From Rhipicephalus microplus (lineage: Eukaryota; Arthropoda; Arachnida; Ixodida; Ixodidae): 64,000 nt of DNA. The stretch covers positions 141,671,319 to 141,735,318 of the forward strand of contig NC_134707.1 of NCBI RefSeq assembly GCF_043290135.1. The letters are read 5' to 3'. The first letter of the stretch is position 1. Every line of letters starts with the position of its first letter. The translations under genes and the position numbers were made by a program. Under the pieces are notes generated by a model. The model ran no database searches, had not been told where the DNA came from, and was given only the letters and a program-made list of their open reading frames with translations. Shown here one piece after another: positions 1 to 14,052 of the stretch.

Positions 1-47
1 ACAACTAGAAACTCCGCAACTGGAATTTCCACAGCCAGAAACTCTAC

Positions 48-1780
48 AACTTAAAAACCACATCTAGAAACTCCGCAAAACAAAATCTGCAACTAGAAAC
101 TCCACAACTAGAATTTCCACAGCTAGAAACTCAACAACTAGAGACTTCTCAACTAAAAGCTCCACAACTAGACACTCCACAACTAGAAACTCCGCAACTA
201 GAAACCCGACAACTAAAAACTCAACAACTACAACCTCCAAACCTATTAATTCCTCCACTTGAAACTCCACAACTAAAACTCCACAACTAGAAACTCCACA
301 ACTAGAAACTCAACAACTGGAAACTCCGCAACTAGAAACTCCCAAGCTAGAAACTCTACAACTAGAAACTCTGCAGCTAAAAACTCCGCAACTAGAAACT
401 CTGCAAATAGAAACTCCGCAACTAGAAACTCCACAGCTAGAAACCCCTCAACTATAAACTTCACAACTAGAAACTCAACAACTAGAGACTGCACAACTAG
501 AGACTCCGCAACTAGAAACTCCGCAACTAGAAACTCCACAACTTGAAACTATGCAACTCGAAACTCTGCAACTAAAAAATCCACAACTATAAACTCAAGT
601 AGAAACTCCCCAACTGGAAACTCCGCAACTAGAAACTCCACAGCTAGAAACTCCACAACTAGAAACTCCACAACTTGAGAGCTCACCACTAGAAACTCCA
701 CAACTAGAAACTCCACAACTAGAGACTCCACAACTAGAAACTTCACCACTAGAAATTCCACAACTACAAACCTCACAACTAGAAACTCCACAACTAGAAA
801 TTCCGACACTGGAAACTCCACAGCCAGAAACTCTACAACTAGAAAAACCACTTCTAGAAACTCCGCAACAACAAACTCTGCAACTAGAAACTCCATAACT
901 AGAATTTCCACAGCTAGAGACTCAACAACTAGAGACTCCTCAACTAAAAGCTCCACAACTAGACACTCCACAACTAGAAACTCCGCAACTAGAAACCCGA
1001 CAACTAGAAACTCAACAACTACAAACTCCACACCTATAAATTCCTCGACTTGAAACTCCACAACTAAAACTCCACAACTAGAAACTCCACAACTAGAAAC
1101 TCCACAACTAGAAACTCCGCAACTAGAAACTCCCCAACTAGGAACTCCACAACTAGAAACTCTGCAGCTAGAAACTCTGCAAATAGAAACTCCGCAACTA
1201 GAAACTCCACAACTAGAAAACCCTCAACTATAAACTTCACAACTAGAAACTCAACAACTAGAGACTGCACAACTAGAAACTCCGCAACTAGAAACTCCGC
1301 AGCTAGAAACTCCGCAACTAGAAACTCCACAACTTAATACTCTGCAACTCGAAACTCTGCAACTAGAAAATCCACAGCTAGAAACTCCACAACTTGAAAC
1401 ACCACAACTAAATACTCCACAACTACAAATTCCACAACTAGAAACTCCACAACTTGAAACTCCACAACTAGAAACTCCACAGCTAGAAACTCCACAACTT
1501 GAGACTTCCCAACAAGAAACCCGGCAACTAGAATCTCCGCAACTAGAAACTCTGCAACTAGAAACTCCGCAACTACAAACTCGTCAACTAGAAACTCCAC
1601 AACTAGAAACTCCGCAACTTGAGAGTTCGCCACTAGAAACTCTACAACTAGAAACTCCGCAACTAGAGACTTCACAACTAGAAACTCCACCACTAGAAAT
1701 TCCACAACTACAAACCTCACAACTAGAAACTCCATAACTAGAAACTCCGCAACTGGAATTTCCACAGCCAGAAACTCTAC
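48..1780 (+). repeat. HOR unit A1 (1,733 bp)
   Basis: First complete A-type unit. It shares two private variants with the distant unit A5 and not with A3 or A4: gcaaaacaaaatc near base 73, where a base is missing, and cagctaaaaactccg near base 373. Its run from 549 matches the run from 8435 at an offset of 7,886 bp. Bases 1-47 are the end of a preceding unit that starts outside the window. Confidence 0.8.
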
Positions 1781-4360
1781 AACTTAAAAACCACATCTAG
1801 AAACTCCGCAACAACAAAATCTGCAACTAGAATCTCCACAACTAGAAACTCTGCAACTAGAAACTCCGCAACTACAAACTCCGCAACTAGAAACTCCACA
1901 GCTAGAAACTCCACAACTAGAAACTCCACAACTTGAGAGTTCGCAACTAGAAACCCCACAACTAGAAACTCCACAACTAGAGACTCCACAACTAGAAACT
2001 CCACCACTAAAAACTCCACAACTACGAACCTCACAACTAGAAACTCAACAACTAGAAACTCCGCAAGTGGAAACTGTGCAACTAGAAACTCCGCAACTAG
2101 AAACTCCACAGCTAGAAACCCCACAACTATAAACTTCACAACTAGCAACTGAACAACTAGAGACTGCACAACTAGAGACTCCGCAACTAGAAACTCCACA
2201 GCTAGTAACTCCGCAACTAGAAACTCCACAACTTGAAACTCCGCCACTAGAATCTCCACAACTAGAAAACTCCGCCACTAAAAACTCTGCAACTAGAAAC
2301 TCCACCACTAGAAACTCCACAACTACGAACCTCACAACTAGAAACTCAACAACTAGAAACTCCGCCACTAGAAACTGTGCAACTAGAAACTCCGCAACTA
2401 GAAACTCCACAGCTAGAAACCCCACAACTATAAACTTCACAACTAGCAACTCAACAACTAGAGACTGCACAACTACAAACTCCGCAACTAGAAACTCCAC
2501 AGCTGGAAACTCCACAACTTGAGACTTCGCAAATAGAAACTCGTCAACTAGAAACTCAACAACTACAAACTCCACAGCTAGAAACTCCACAACTAGAAAC
2601 TCCACAACTTTAGAGTTCGCAACTACAAACCCCACAACTAGAAACTCCACAACTAGAGACTCCACAACTAGAAACTCCACCACTAGAAACTCCACAACTA
2701 CGAACCTCACAACTAGAAACTCAACAACTAGAAACTCCGCCACTAGAAACTGTGCAACTAGAAACTCCGCAACTAGAAACTCCACAGCTAGAAACCCCAC
2801 AACTATAAACTTCACAACTAGCAACTCAACAACTAGAGACTGCACAACTAGAGATTCCGCAACTAGAAACTCCACAGCTAGTAACTCCGCAACTAGAAAA
2901 TCCATAACTTGAAACTCCGCCACTAGAATCTCCACAACTAGAAAACTCCGCAACTAGAAACTCCACAGCTAGAAACTCCACAACTTGAAACACCACAACT
3001 AGATACTCCACAACTACAAATTCCACAACTAGAAACTCCACAACTAGAAACTCCACAACTAGAAACTCCACAACTAGAAACTCCGCAACTAGAAACTCCA
3101 CAGCTAGAAACTCCACAACTTGAGACTTCGCAACAAGAAACTCGGCAACTAGAATCTCCACAACTAGAAACTCTGGAACTAGAAACTCCGCAACTACAAA
3201 CTCCACAGCTAGAAACTCCACATCTTGAGACTTCGCAAATAGAAACTCGTCAACTAGAAACTCAACAACTAGAAACTCCACAGCTAGAAAGTCCACAACT
3301 AGAAACTCCACAACTTGAGAGCTCACCACTAGAAACTCCACAACTAGAAACTCCACCACTAGAAATTCCACAAATACAAACCTCACAACTAGAAACTCCA
3401 CAACTAGAAACTCCGACACTGGAAACTCCACAGCCAGAAACTCTACAACTAGAAAAACCACTTCTAGAAACTCCGCAACAACAAACTCTGCAACTAGAAA
3501 CTCCATAACTAGAATTTCCACAGCTAGAGACTCAACAACTAGAGACTCCTCAACTAAAAGCTCCACAACTAGACACTCCACAACTAGAAACTCCGCAACT
3601 AGAAACCCGACAACTAGAAACTCAACAACTACAAACTCCACACCTATAAATTCCTCAACTTGAAACTCCACAACTAAAACTCCACAACTAGAAACTCCAC
3701 AACTAGAAACTCCACAACTAGAAACTCCGCAACTAGAAACTCCCCAACTAGAAACTCCACAACTAGAAACTCTGCAGCTAGAAACTCTGCAAATAGAAAC
3801 TCCGCAACTAGAAACTCCACAACTAGAAAACCCTCAACTATAAACTTCACAACTAGAAACTCAACAACTAGAGACTGCACAACTAGAAACTCCGCAACTA
3901 GAAACTCCGCAGCTAGAAACTCCGCAACTAGAAACTCCACAACTTAATACTCTGCAACTCGAAACTCTGCAACTAGAAAATCCACAGCTAGAAACTCCAC
4001 AACTTGAAACACCACAACTAAATACTCCACAACTACAAATTCCACAACTAGAAACTCCACAACTAGAAACTCCACAACTAGAAACTCCACAGCTAGAAAC
4101 TCCACAACTTGAGACTTCGCAAGTAGAAACTCGTCAACTAGAAACTCAACAACTAGAAACTCCACAGCTAGAAACTCCACAACTAGAAACTCCGCAACTT
4201 GAGAGTTCGCCACTAGAAACTCTACAACTAGAAACTCCACAACTAGAGACTTCACAACTAGAAACTCCACCACTAGAAATTCCACAACTACAAACCTCAC
4301 AACTAGAAACTCCATAACTAGAAACTCCGCAACTGGAATTTCCACAGCCAGAAACTCTAC
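1781..4360 (+). repeat. HOR unit A2, enlarged (2,580 bp)
   Basis: The unit starts like its neighbours, leaves the A pattern near 1828, and returns to it in about the last 1.1 kb, where it matches A1 at an offset of 2,610 bp. The middle is a block related to domain B, marked by aaactgtgcaac. The enlargement of about 0.8 kb over A1 is explained by that block. Confidence 0.8.
1828..2960 (+). repeat. B-type 'gtgcaac' sub-repeats inside A2
   Basis: The rare motif aaactgtgcaac places gtgcaac at 2076, 2377 and 2752, so the sub-block recurs at 301 and 375 bp, that is 20 monomers plus 1 base and exactly 25 monomers. Each copy is followed by the same order of variants, including ctataaac and ctagcaac. 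The extra base fits a 16-bp monomer with gaaaac near 2265. These sub-blocks otherwise belong to domain B, where they stand about 511 bp apart. Outer edges are approximate. Confidence 0.7.
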
Positions 4361-6154
4361 AACTTAAAAACCACATCTAGAAACTCCGCAACAACAAAAT
4401 CTGCAACTAGAAACTCCACAACTAGAATTTCCACAGCTAGAAACTCAACAACTAGAGACTTCTCAACTAAAAGCTCCACAACTAGACACTCCACAACTAG
4501 AAACTCCGCAACTAGAAACCCGACAACTAAAAACTCAACAACTACAACCTCCAAACCTAATAATTCCTCCACTTGAAACTCCACAACTTAAACTCCACAA
4601 CTAGAAACTCCACAACTAGAAACTCAACAACTGGAAACTCTGCAACTAGAAACTCCCAAGCTAGAAACTCTACAACTAGAAACTCTGCAGCTAGAAACTC
4701 CGCAACTAGAAACTCTGCAAATAGAAACTCCGCAACTAGAAACTCCACAGCTAGAAACCCCTCAACTATAAACTTCACAACTAGAAACTCAACAACTAGA
4801 GACTGCACAACTAGAGACTCCGCAACTAGAAACTCCGCAACTAGAAACTCCACAACTTGAAACTATGCAACTCGAAACTCTGCAACTAGAAAATCCACAA
4901 CTATAAACTCAAGTAGAAACTCCCCAACTGGAAACTCCGCAACTAGAAACTCCACAGCTAGAAACTCCACAACTAGAAACTCCGCAACTTGAGAGCTCAC
5001 CACTAGAAACTCCACAACTAGAAACTCCACAACTAGAGACTCCACAACTAGAAACTCCACCTCTAGAAATTCCACAACTACAAACCTCACAACTAGAAAC
5101 TCCACAACTAGAAACTCCGACACTGGAAACTCCACAGCCAGAAACTCTACAACTAGAAAAACCACTTCTAGAAACTCCGCAACAACAAACTCTGCAACTA
5201 GGAACTCCACAACTAGAATTTCCACAGCTAGAGACTCAACAACTAGAGACTCCTCAACTAAAAGCTCCACAACTAGACACTCCACAACTAGAAACTCCGC
5301 AACTAGAAACCCGACAACTAGAAACTCAACAACTACAAACTCCACACCTATAAATTCCTCAACTTGAAACTCCACAACTAAAACTCCACAACTAGAAACT
5401 CCACAACTAGAAACTCCACAACTAGAAACTTCGCAACTAGAAACTCCCCAACTAGAAACTCCACAACTAGAAACTCTGCAGCTAGAAACTCTGCAAATAG
5501 AAACTCCGCAACTAGAAACTCCACAACTAGAAAACCCTCAACTATAAACTTCACAACTAAAAACTCAACAACTAGAGACTCCACAACTAGAAACTCCGCA
5601 ACTAAAAACTCCGCAGCTAGAAACTCCGCAACTAGAAACTCCACAACTTAATACTCTGCAACTCGAAACTCTGCAACTAGAAAATCCACAGCTAGAAACT
5701 CCACAACTTAAAACACCACAACTAAATACTCCACAACTACAAATTCCACAACTAGAAACTCCACAATTAGAAACTCCACTGCTAGTAACTCCACAACTTG
5801 AGACTTCCCAACAAGAAACTCGGCAACTAGAATCTCCGCAACTAGAAACTCTGCAACTAGAAACTCCGCAACTACAAACTCCGCAACTAGAAACTCCACA
5901 GCTAGAAACTCCACAACTTGAGACTTCGCAAATAGAAACTCGTCAACTAGAAACTCAACAACTAGAAACTCCACAGCTAGAAACTCCACAACTAGAAACT
6001 CCGCAACTTGAGAGTTCGCCACTAGAAACTCTACAACTAGAAACTCCACAACTAGAGACTTCACAACTAGAAACTCCACCACTAGAAATTCCACAACTAC
6101 AAACCTCACAACTAGAAACTTCGCAACTGGAATTTCCACAGCCAGAAACTCTAC
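4361..6154 (+). repeat. HOR unit A3 (1,794 bp)
   Basis: Complete A-type unit with the unshortened form gcaacaacaaaatc at its start. It keeps a monomer with atgcaactcgaaac near 4865 that the following unit A4 has lost. Confidence 0.8.
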
Positions 6155-7933
6155 AACTTAAAAACCACATCTAGAAACTCCGCAACAACAAAATCTGCAA
6201 CTAGAAACTCCACAACTAGAATTTCCACAGCTAGAAACTCAACAACTAGAGACTTCTCAACTAAAAGCTCCACAACTAGACACTCCACAACTAGAAACTC
6301 CGCAACTAGAAACCCGACAACTAAAAACTCAACAACTACAACCTCCAAACCTATTAATTCCTCTACTTGAAACTCCACAACTTAAACTCCACAACTAGAA
6401 ACTCCACAACTAGAAACTCAACAACTGGAAACTCTGCAACTAGAAACTCCCAAGCTAGAAACTCTACAACTAGAAACTCTGCAGCTAGAAACTCCGCAAC
6501 TAGAAACTCTGCAAATAGAAACTCCGCAACTAGAAACTCCACAGCTAGAAACCCCTCAACTATAAACTTCACAACTAGAAACTCAACAACTAGAGACTGC
6601 ACAACTACAGACTCCGCAACTAGAAACTCCGCAACTAGAAACTCCACAACTTGAAACTCTGCAACTAGAAAATCCACAACTATAAACTCAAGTAGAAACT
6701 CCCCAACTGGAAACTCCGCAACTAGAAACTCCACAGCTAGAAACTCCACAACTAGAAACTCCGCAACTTGAGAGCTCACCACTAGAAACTCCACAACTAG
6801 AAACTCCACAACTAGAGACTCCACAACTAGAAACTCCACCACTACAAATTCCACAACTACAAACCTCACAACTAGAAACTCCACAACTAGAAACTCCGAC
6901 ACTGGAAACTCCACAGCCAGAAACTCTAATACTAGAAAAACCACTTCTAGAAACTCCGCAACAACAAACTCTGCAACTAGGAACTCCACAACTAGAATTT
7001 CCACAGCTAGAGACTCAACAACTAGAGACTCCTCAACTAAAAGCTCCACAACTAGACACTCCACAACTAGAAACTCCGCAACTAGAAACCCGACAACTAA
7101 AAACTCAACAACTACAAACTCCACAACTATAAATTCCTCAACTTGAAACTCCACAACTAAAACTCCACAACTAGAAACTCCACAACTAGAAACTCCTCAA
7201 CTAGAAACTTCGCAACTAGAAACTCCCCAACTAGAAACTCCACAACTAGAAACTCTGCAGCTAGAAACTCTGCAAATAGAAACTCCGCAACTAGAAACTC
7301 CACAGCTAGAAAACCCTCAACTATAAACTTCACAACTAGAAACTCAACAACTAGAGACTGCACAACTAGAGACTCTGCAACTAGAAACTCCGCAGCTAGA
7401 AACTCCGCAACTAGAAACTCCACAACTTAATACTCTGCAACTCGAAACTCTGCAACTAGAAAATCCACAGCTAGAAACTCCACAACTTAAAACACCACAA
7501 CTAAATACTCCACAACTACAAATTCCACAACTAGAAACTCCACAATTAGAAACTCCACAGCTAGAAACTCCACAACTTGAGACTTCCCAACAAGAAACTC
7601 GGCAACTAGAATCTCCGCAACTAGAAACTCTGCAACTAGAAACTCCGCAACTACAAACTCCGCAACTAGAAACTCCACAGCTAGAAACTCCACAACTTGA
7701 GACTTCGCAAATAGAAACTCGTCAACTAGAAACTCAACAACTAGAAACTCCACAGCTAGAAACTCCACAACTAGAAACTCCGCAACTTGAGAGTTCGCCA
7801 CTAGAAACTCTACAACTAGAAACTCCACAACTAGAGACTTCACAACTAGAAACTTCACCACTAGAAATTCCACAACTACAAACCTCACAACTAGAAACTC
7901 CGCAACTGGAATTTCCACAGCCAGAAACTCTAC
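6155..7933 (+). repeat. HOR unit A4 (1,779 bp)
   Basis: Close copy of A3, shorter by exactly one 15-bp monomer. Near 6655 the text runs straight from cttgaaactctgcaac to the next shared monomer, while A3 has an extra atgcaactcgaaac monomer there. This is a clean single-monomer deletion. Confidence 0.8.
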
Positions 7934-9725
7934 AACTTAAAAACCACATCTAGAAACTCCGCAAAACAAAATCTGCAACTAGAAACTCCACAACTAGAAT
8001 TTCCACAGCTAGAAACTCAACAACTAGAGACTTCTCAACTAAAAGCTCCACAACTAGACACTCCACAACTAGAAACTCCGCAACTAGAAACCCGACAACT
8101 AAAAACTCAACAACTACAACCTCCAAACCTACTAATTCCTCCACTTGAAACTCCACAACTAAAACTCCACAACTAGAAACTCCACAACTAGAAACTCAAC
8201 AACTGGAAACTCCGCAACTAGAAACTCCCAAGCTAGAAACTCTACAACTAGAAACTCTGCAGCTAAAAACTCCGCAACTAGAAACTCTGCAAATAGAAAC
8301 TCCGCAACTAGAAACTCCACAGCTAGAAACCCCTCAACTATAAACTTCACAACTAGAAACTCAACAACTAGAGACTGCACAACTAGAGACTCCGCAACTA
8401 GAAACTCCGCAACTAGAAACTCCACAACTTGAAACTATGCAACTCGAAACTCTGCAACTAGAAAATCCACAACTATAAACTCAAGTAGAAACTCCCCAAC
8501 TGGAAACTCCGCAACTAGAAACTCCACAGCTAGAAACTTCACAACTAGAAACTCCGCAACTTGAGAGCTCACCACTAGAAACTCCACAACTAGAAACTCC
8601 ACAACTAGAGACTCCACAACTAGAAACTCCACCACTAGAAATTCCACAACTACAAACCTCGCAACTTGAAACTCCACAACTAGAAACTCCGACACTGGAA
8701 CTCCACAGCCAGAAACTCTACAACTAGAGAAACCACTTCTAGAAACTCCGCAACAACAAACTCTGCAACTGGAAACTCCACAACTAGAATTTCCACAGCT
8801 AGAGACTCAACAACTAGAGACTCCTCAACTAAAAGCTCCACAACTAGACACTCCACAACTAGAAACTCCGCAACTAGAAACCCGACAACTAGAAACTCAA
8901 CAACTACAAACTCCACACCTATAAATTCCTCAACTTGAAACTCCACAACTGAAACTCCACAACTAGAAACTCCACAACTAGAAACTCCACAACTAGAAAC
9001 TTCGCAACTAGAAACTTCCCAACTAGAAACTCCACAACTAGAAACTCTGCAGCTAGAAACTCTGCAAATAGAAACTCCGCAACTAGAAACTCCACAACTA
9101 GAAAACCCTCAACTATAAACTTCACAACTAGAAACTCAACAACTAGAGACTGCACAACTAGAAACTCCGCAACTAGAAACTCCACAACTTAATACTCTGC
9201 AACTCGAAACTCTGCAACTAGAAAATCCACAGCTAGAAACTCCACAACTTGAAACACCACAACTAAATACTCCACAACTACAAATTCCACAACTAGAAAC
9301 TCCACAACTAGAAACTCCACAACTAGAAACTCCACAGCTAGAAACTCCACAACTTGAGACTTCCCAATAAGAATCTCGGCAACTAGAATCTCCGCAACTA
9401 GAAACTCTGCAACTAGAAACTCCGCAACTACAAACTCCGCAACTAGAAACTCCACAGCTAGAAACTCCACAACTTCAGACTTCGCAAATAGAAACTCGTC
9501 AACTAGAAACTCAACAACTAGAAACTCCACAGCTAGAAACTCCACAACTAGAAACTCCGCAACTTGAGAGTTCGCCATTAGAAACTCTACCACTAGAAAC
9601 TCCACAACTAGAGACTTCACAACTAGAAACTCCACCACTAGAAATTCCACAACTACAAACCTCACAACTAGAAAATCCATAACTAGAAACTCCGCAACTG
9701 GAAACTCCACAGCCAGAAACTCTAC
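7934..9725 (+). repeat. HOR unit A5 (1,792 bp)
   Basis: A-type unit that carries the A1 private variants gcaaaacaaaatc (near 7970) and cagctaaaaactccg (near 8260). It also has a 2-bp loss near 8700, where gacactggaactcc stands for gacactggaaactcc. That loss shifts all reading frames in the middle of the unit. Confidence 0.8.
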
Positions 9726-10430
9726 AACTTAAAAACCACATCTAGAAACTCCGCAACAACAAACTCTGCAACTAGAAACTCCACAACTAGAATTTCCACA
9801 GCTAGAGACTCAACAACTAGAGACTCCTCAACTAAAAGCTCAACAACTAGACACTCCACAACTAGAAACTCCGCAACTAGAAACCCGACAACTAAAAACT
9901 CAACAACTACAACCTCCAAACCTCTTAATTCCTCCACTTGAAACTCCACAACTAAAACTCCACAACTAGAAACTCCACAACTAGAAACTCCACAACTGGA
10001 AGCTCCGCAACTAGAAACTCCCAAGCTAGAAACTCTACAACTAGAAACTCTGCAGCTAGAAACTCCGCAACTAGAAACTCTGCAAATAGAAACTCCGCAA
10101 CTAGAAACTCCACAGCTAGAAACCCCTCAACTATAAACTTCAAAACTAGAAACTCAACAACTAGAGACTGCACAACTAGAGACTCCGCAACTAGAAACTC
10201 CGCAACTAGAAACTCCACAACTTGAAACTATGCTACTCGAAAATCTGCAACTAGAAAATCCACAACTATAAACTCAAGTAGAAACTTCCCAACTGGAAAC
10301 TCCCCAACTAGAAACTCCGAAACTAGAAAATCCACAACTAGAAACTTCACAACTAGAAACTCCCCAACAAAAAACTCCACAACTAGAAACTCCACAACTA
10401 GAAAATCCACAACTAGAGACTGCACAACTA
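9726..10430 (+). repeat. Partial HOR unit A6, A to B transition
   Basis: A-type start that runs into the first landmark block at 10,431. The same module recurs at 17,259-17,888 and 20,943-21,647 directly before later landmark blocks, so this stretch can equally be read as the tail of a B-type unit whose front is missing. Confidence 0.75.
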
Positions 10431-10763
10431 GAGACTTTGCATTTAGAAACTCCTCACATAGAAACTACACAACTAGAAACTCCACGACTAGAGATTCCAT
10501 AAGTAGAAACTCCACAGCTAAAATTTCCACAACTACAAACCCCACAACTAGAAACTCCACAACTAGAAACTCGGCAAATAGAAAATATACAACAAGGAAC
10601 TCGAAAACTAAAAACTCCAACGAGAAACTCTACAACTAGAAACTTCACAACTAGAAACTCCACAAATAGACACTCCACAACTAGAAACTCCACAACTAGA
10701 GACTCCACAACTAGGAACTCCAAAATTGAGACTCCACAACTAGAAACTACACAGATTGAAATT
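10431..10763 (+). repeat. Landmark block L, first copy (333 bp)
   Basis: This is the most irregular part of the array and recurs in domains B, C and D. It begins gagactttgcattta, has gattccataag at 10,493-10,503, aacaaggaac at 10,591-10,600, a 13-bp monomer ctaaaaactccaa at 10,608-10,620, caaaattgag at 10,721-10,730 and ends acagattgaaatt. The short monomer shifts frame, so - strand frames change here from VEFLV to CGVSS type. Other full copies start at 14,053, 17,889, 21,648, 23,339, 28,972, 32,101, 36,048, 38,906, 41,132, 45,554, 47,825, 51,787, 54,540, 59,614 and 63,029; a truncated one starts at 45,108. Function is unknown. Confidence 0.85.
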
Positions 10764-13700
10764 CACCAACTAGAAACTCCACAACTGGAAACTCCGCAAC
10801 TAGAAACTCCGCAACTAGAAACTCTGCAACTAGAAACTCCGCAACTAGAAACCCCACAACTATAAACTTCACAACTAGCAACTCAACAACTAGAGACTGC
10901 ACAAGTAGAGACTCCCCCACTAGAAACTCCACAACTTGAAACTCCGCCACTAGAAGCTCCACAACTAGAAAACTCCGCAACTACAAACTCTGCAACTAGA
11001 AACTCCGCAACTAGAAACTCCACAGCTAGAAACTCCACAACTTGAAACACCACATCTAGAAACTCCGCAACAACAAACTCTGCAACCAGAAACTTCACAA
11101 CTAGAATTTCCACAGCTAGAGACTCAACAACTAGAGGCTCATCAACTAAAAGCTCCACAACTAGAAACTTCATAACTAGAAACTCCGCAACTTGAAACCC
11201 GACAACTAGAAACTCAACAACTAGAAACTCCACACCTATAAATTCCTCAACTTGAAACTCCACAACTAAAACTCCACAACTAAAAACTCCACAACTAGAA
11301 ACTCCGCAACTAGAAACTCCACAACTAGAAACTCCACAACTAGATTCTCCACAACTACAAATTCCACAACTAGAAACTCCACAACTAGAAACTCCACAAC
11401 TTGAGACTTCGCAACAAGAAACTTGGCAACTAGAATCTCCACAACTAGAAACTCTGCAACTAGAAACTCCGCAACTACAAACTCCGCAACTAGAAACTCC
11501 ACAGCTAGAAACTCCACAACTTGAGACTTCGCAAATAGAAACTCGTCAACTAGAAACTCAACAACTAGAAACTCCACAGCTGCAAACTCCACAACTAGAA
11601 ACTCCACAACTTGAGAGTTCGCAACTAGAAACCCCAAAACTAGAAACTCCACAACTAGAGACTCCACAACTAGAAACTCCACCACTAGAAACTCCACAAC
11701 TACGAACCTCACAACTAGAAACTCAACAACTAGAAACTCCGCAACTGGAAACTGTGCAACTAGAAACTCCGCAACTGGAAACTCCACAGCTAGAAACCCC
11801 ACAACTATAAACTTCACAACTAGCAACTCAACAACTAGAGACTGCACAACTAGAGACTCCGCAACTAGAAACTCCACAGCTAGTAACTCCGCAACTAGAA
11901 ACTCCACAACTTGAAACTCCTCAACTAGAATCTCCACAACTAGAAAACTCCGCAACTAGAAACTCTACAACTAGAAACTCCGCAACTACAAACTCCGCAA
12001 CTAGAAACTCCACAGCTAGAAACTCCACAACTTGAGACTTCGCAAATAGAAACTCGTCAACTAGAAACTCAACAACTAGAAACTCCACAGCTACAAACTC
12101 CACAACTAGAAACTCCACAACTTGAGAGTTCGCAACTAGAAACCCCACAACTAGAAACTCCACAACCAGAGACTCCACAACTAGAAACTCCACCACTAGA
12201 AACTCCACAACTACGAACCTCACAACTAGAAATTAACAACTAGAAACTACGCAACTAGAAATTGTGCAACTAGAAACTCCGCAACTAGAAACTCCACAGC
12301 TAGAAACCCCACAACTATAAACTTCACAACTAGCAACTCCACAAATAGAGACTGCACAACTAGAGACTCCGCAACTAGAAACTCCACAGCTAGTAACTCC
12401 GCAACTAGAAACTCCACAACTTGAAACTCCGCCACTAGAATCTCCACAACTAGAAAACTCCGCAACAAGAAACTCTGCCACTAGAAACTCCGCAACTAGA
12501 AACTCCACAGCTAGAAACTCCACAACTTGAAACACCACACTTGATACTCCACAACTACAAATTCCACAACTAGAAACTCCACAACTAGAAACTCCACAAC
12601 TAGAAACTCCGCAACTAGAAACTCCACAGCTAGAAACTCCACAACTTGAGACTTCGCAACAAGAAACTCTGCAACTAGAAACTCCGCAACTACAAACTCC
12701 GCTACTACAAACTCCACAGCTAGAAACTCCACAACTTGAGACTTCTCAATTAGAAACTCGTCAACTAGAAACTCAACAACTAGAAACTCCACAGCTAGAA
12801 ACTCCACAACTAGAAACTCCACAACTTGAGAGTTCACCACTAGAAACTCCACAACTAGAAACTACACAACATGAAACACCACAACTAAATACTCCACAAC
12901 TACAAATTCCACAACTAGAAACTCCACAACTAGAAACTCCACAACTAGAAACTCCACAGCTAGAAACTCCACAACTTGAGACTTCCCAACAAGAATCTCG
13001 GCAACTAGAATCTCCGCAACTAGAAACTCTGCAACTAGAAACTCCGCAACTACAAACTCCGCAACTAGAAACTCCACAGCTAGAAACTCCACAACTTGAG
13101 ACTTCGCAAATAGAAACTCGTCAACTAGAAACTCAACAACTAGAAACTTCACAGCTAGAAACTCCACAACTAGAAACTCCGCAACTTGAGAGTTCGCCAC
13201 TAGATCTCCACAACTAGAAACTCCACAACTAGAGACTCCACAAATAGAAACTCCACCACTAGAAATTCCACAACTACGAACCTCACAACTAGAAACTCCA
13301 TAACTAGAAACTCCGCAACTGGAAACTCCACAGCCAGAAACTCTACAACTAGAAAAACCACATCTAGAAACTCCGCAACAACAAACTCTGCAACTAGAAA
13401 CTCCACAACTAGAACTTGCACAGCTAGAGACTCAACAACTAGAGACTCCTCAACTAAAAGCTTCACAACTAGACACTCCACAACTAGAAACTCCGCAACT
13501 AGAAACCCGACAACTAGAAACTCAACAACTACAACCTCTAAACCTATAAATTCCTCAACTTGAAACTCCAAAACTAAAACTCCACAACTAGAAACTCCAC
13601 AACTAGAAACTCCACAACTGGAAACTTCGCAACTAGAAACTCCCAAACTAGAAACTCTACAACTAGAAACTCTGCAGCTAGAAACTCCGCAATTAGAAAC

Positions 13701-14052
13701 TCTGCAAATAGAAACTCCGCAACTAGAAACTCCACAGCTAGAAAACCCTCAACTATAAACTTCACAACTAGAAACTCAACAACTAGAGACTGCACAACTA
13801 GAGACTCCGCAACTAGAAACTCCGCCGCTAGAAACTCCGCAACTAGAAACTCCACAACTTGAAACTCTGCAACTCAAAACTCTGCAACTAGAAAATCCAC
13901 AACTATAAACTCAAGTAGAAACTCCGCAACTAGAAACTCCGCAACTAGAAAATCCACAACTTGAAACTTCACAACTAGAAACTCCCCAACAAAAAACTCC
14001 ACAACTAGAAACTCCAAAACTAGAAACTCCACAACTAGAGACTGCACAACTA
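10431..14052 (+). repeat. HOR unit B1 (3,622 bp)
   Basis: Landmark at 10,431-10,763, then a shortened front part that lacks roughly 250 bp present after the landmark in B2, then two 'gtgcaac' sub-blocks (motif at 11,754 and 12,264), then an A-type tail from about 12,860. A one-base loss near 12,232 (gaaattaacaac) breaks the frame between the two sub-blocks. Confidence 0.8.

Larger units (their letters stand above)
1..10430 (+). repeat. HOR domain A, units of about 1.8 kb
   Basis: This domain lacks the landmark block that marks the rest of the window. Its units are delimited here by the motif aacttaaaaaccacatctag, found at 48, 1781, 4361, 6155, 7934 and 9726. Spacings are 1733, 2580, 1794, 1779 and 1792 bp. 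Several spacings are not multiples of 15 because each unit carries odd-length monomers. The same motif appears again at 17,259 and 20,943, inside domain B, so the tail of some B units is an A-type module. No gene is seen. Confidence 0.85.

Noticed and set aside
21..30. NF-kappaB-like word tggaatttcc, repeated in domain A
   Set aside because: It arises from two substitutions in the monomer, lacks the leading ggg, and no gene is near; chance match.
10431..10763. Landmark block as a remnant of a transposon or other foreign insert
   Set aside because: It still shows the 15-bp register throughout, with no terminal inverted repeats or target-site duplication. It is diverged satellite, not an insertion.
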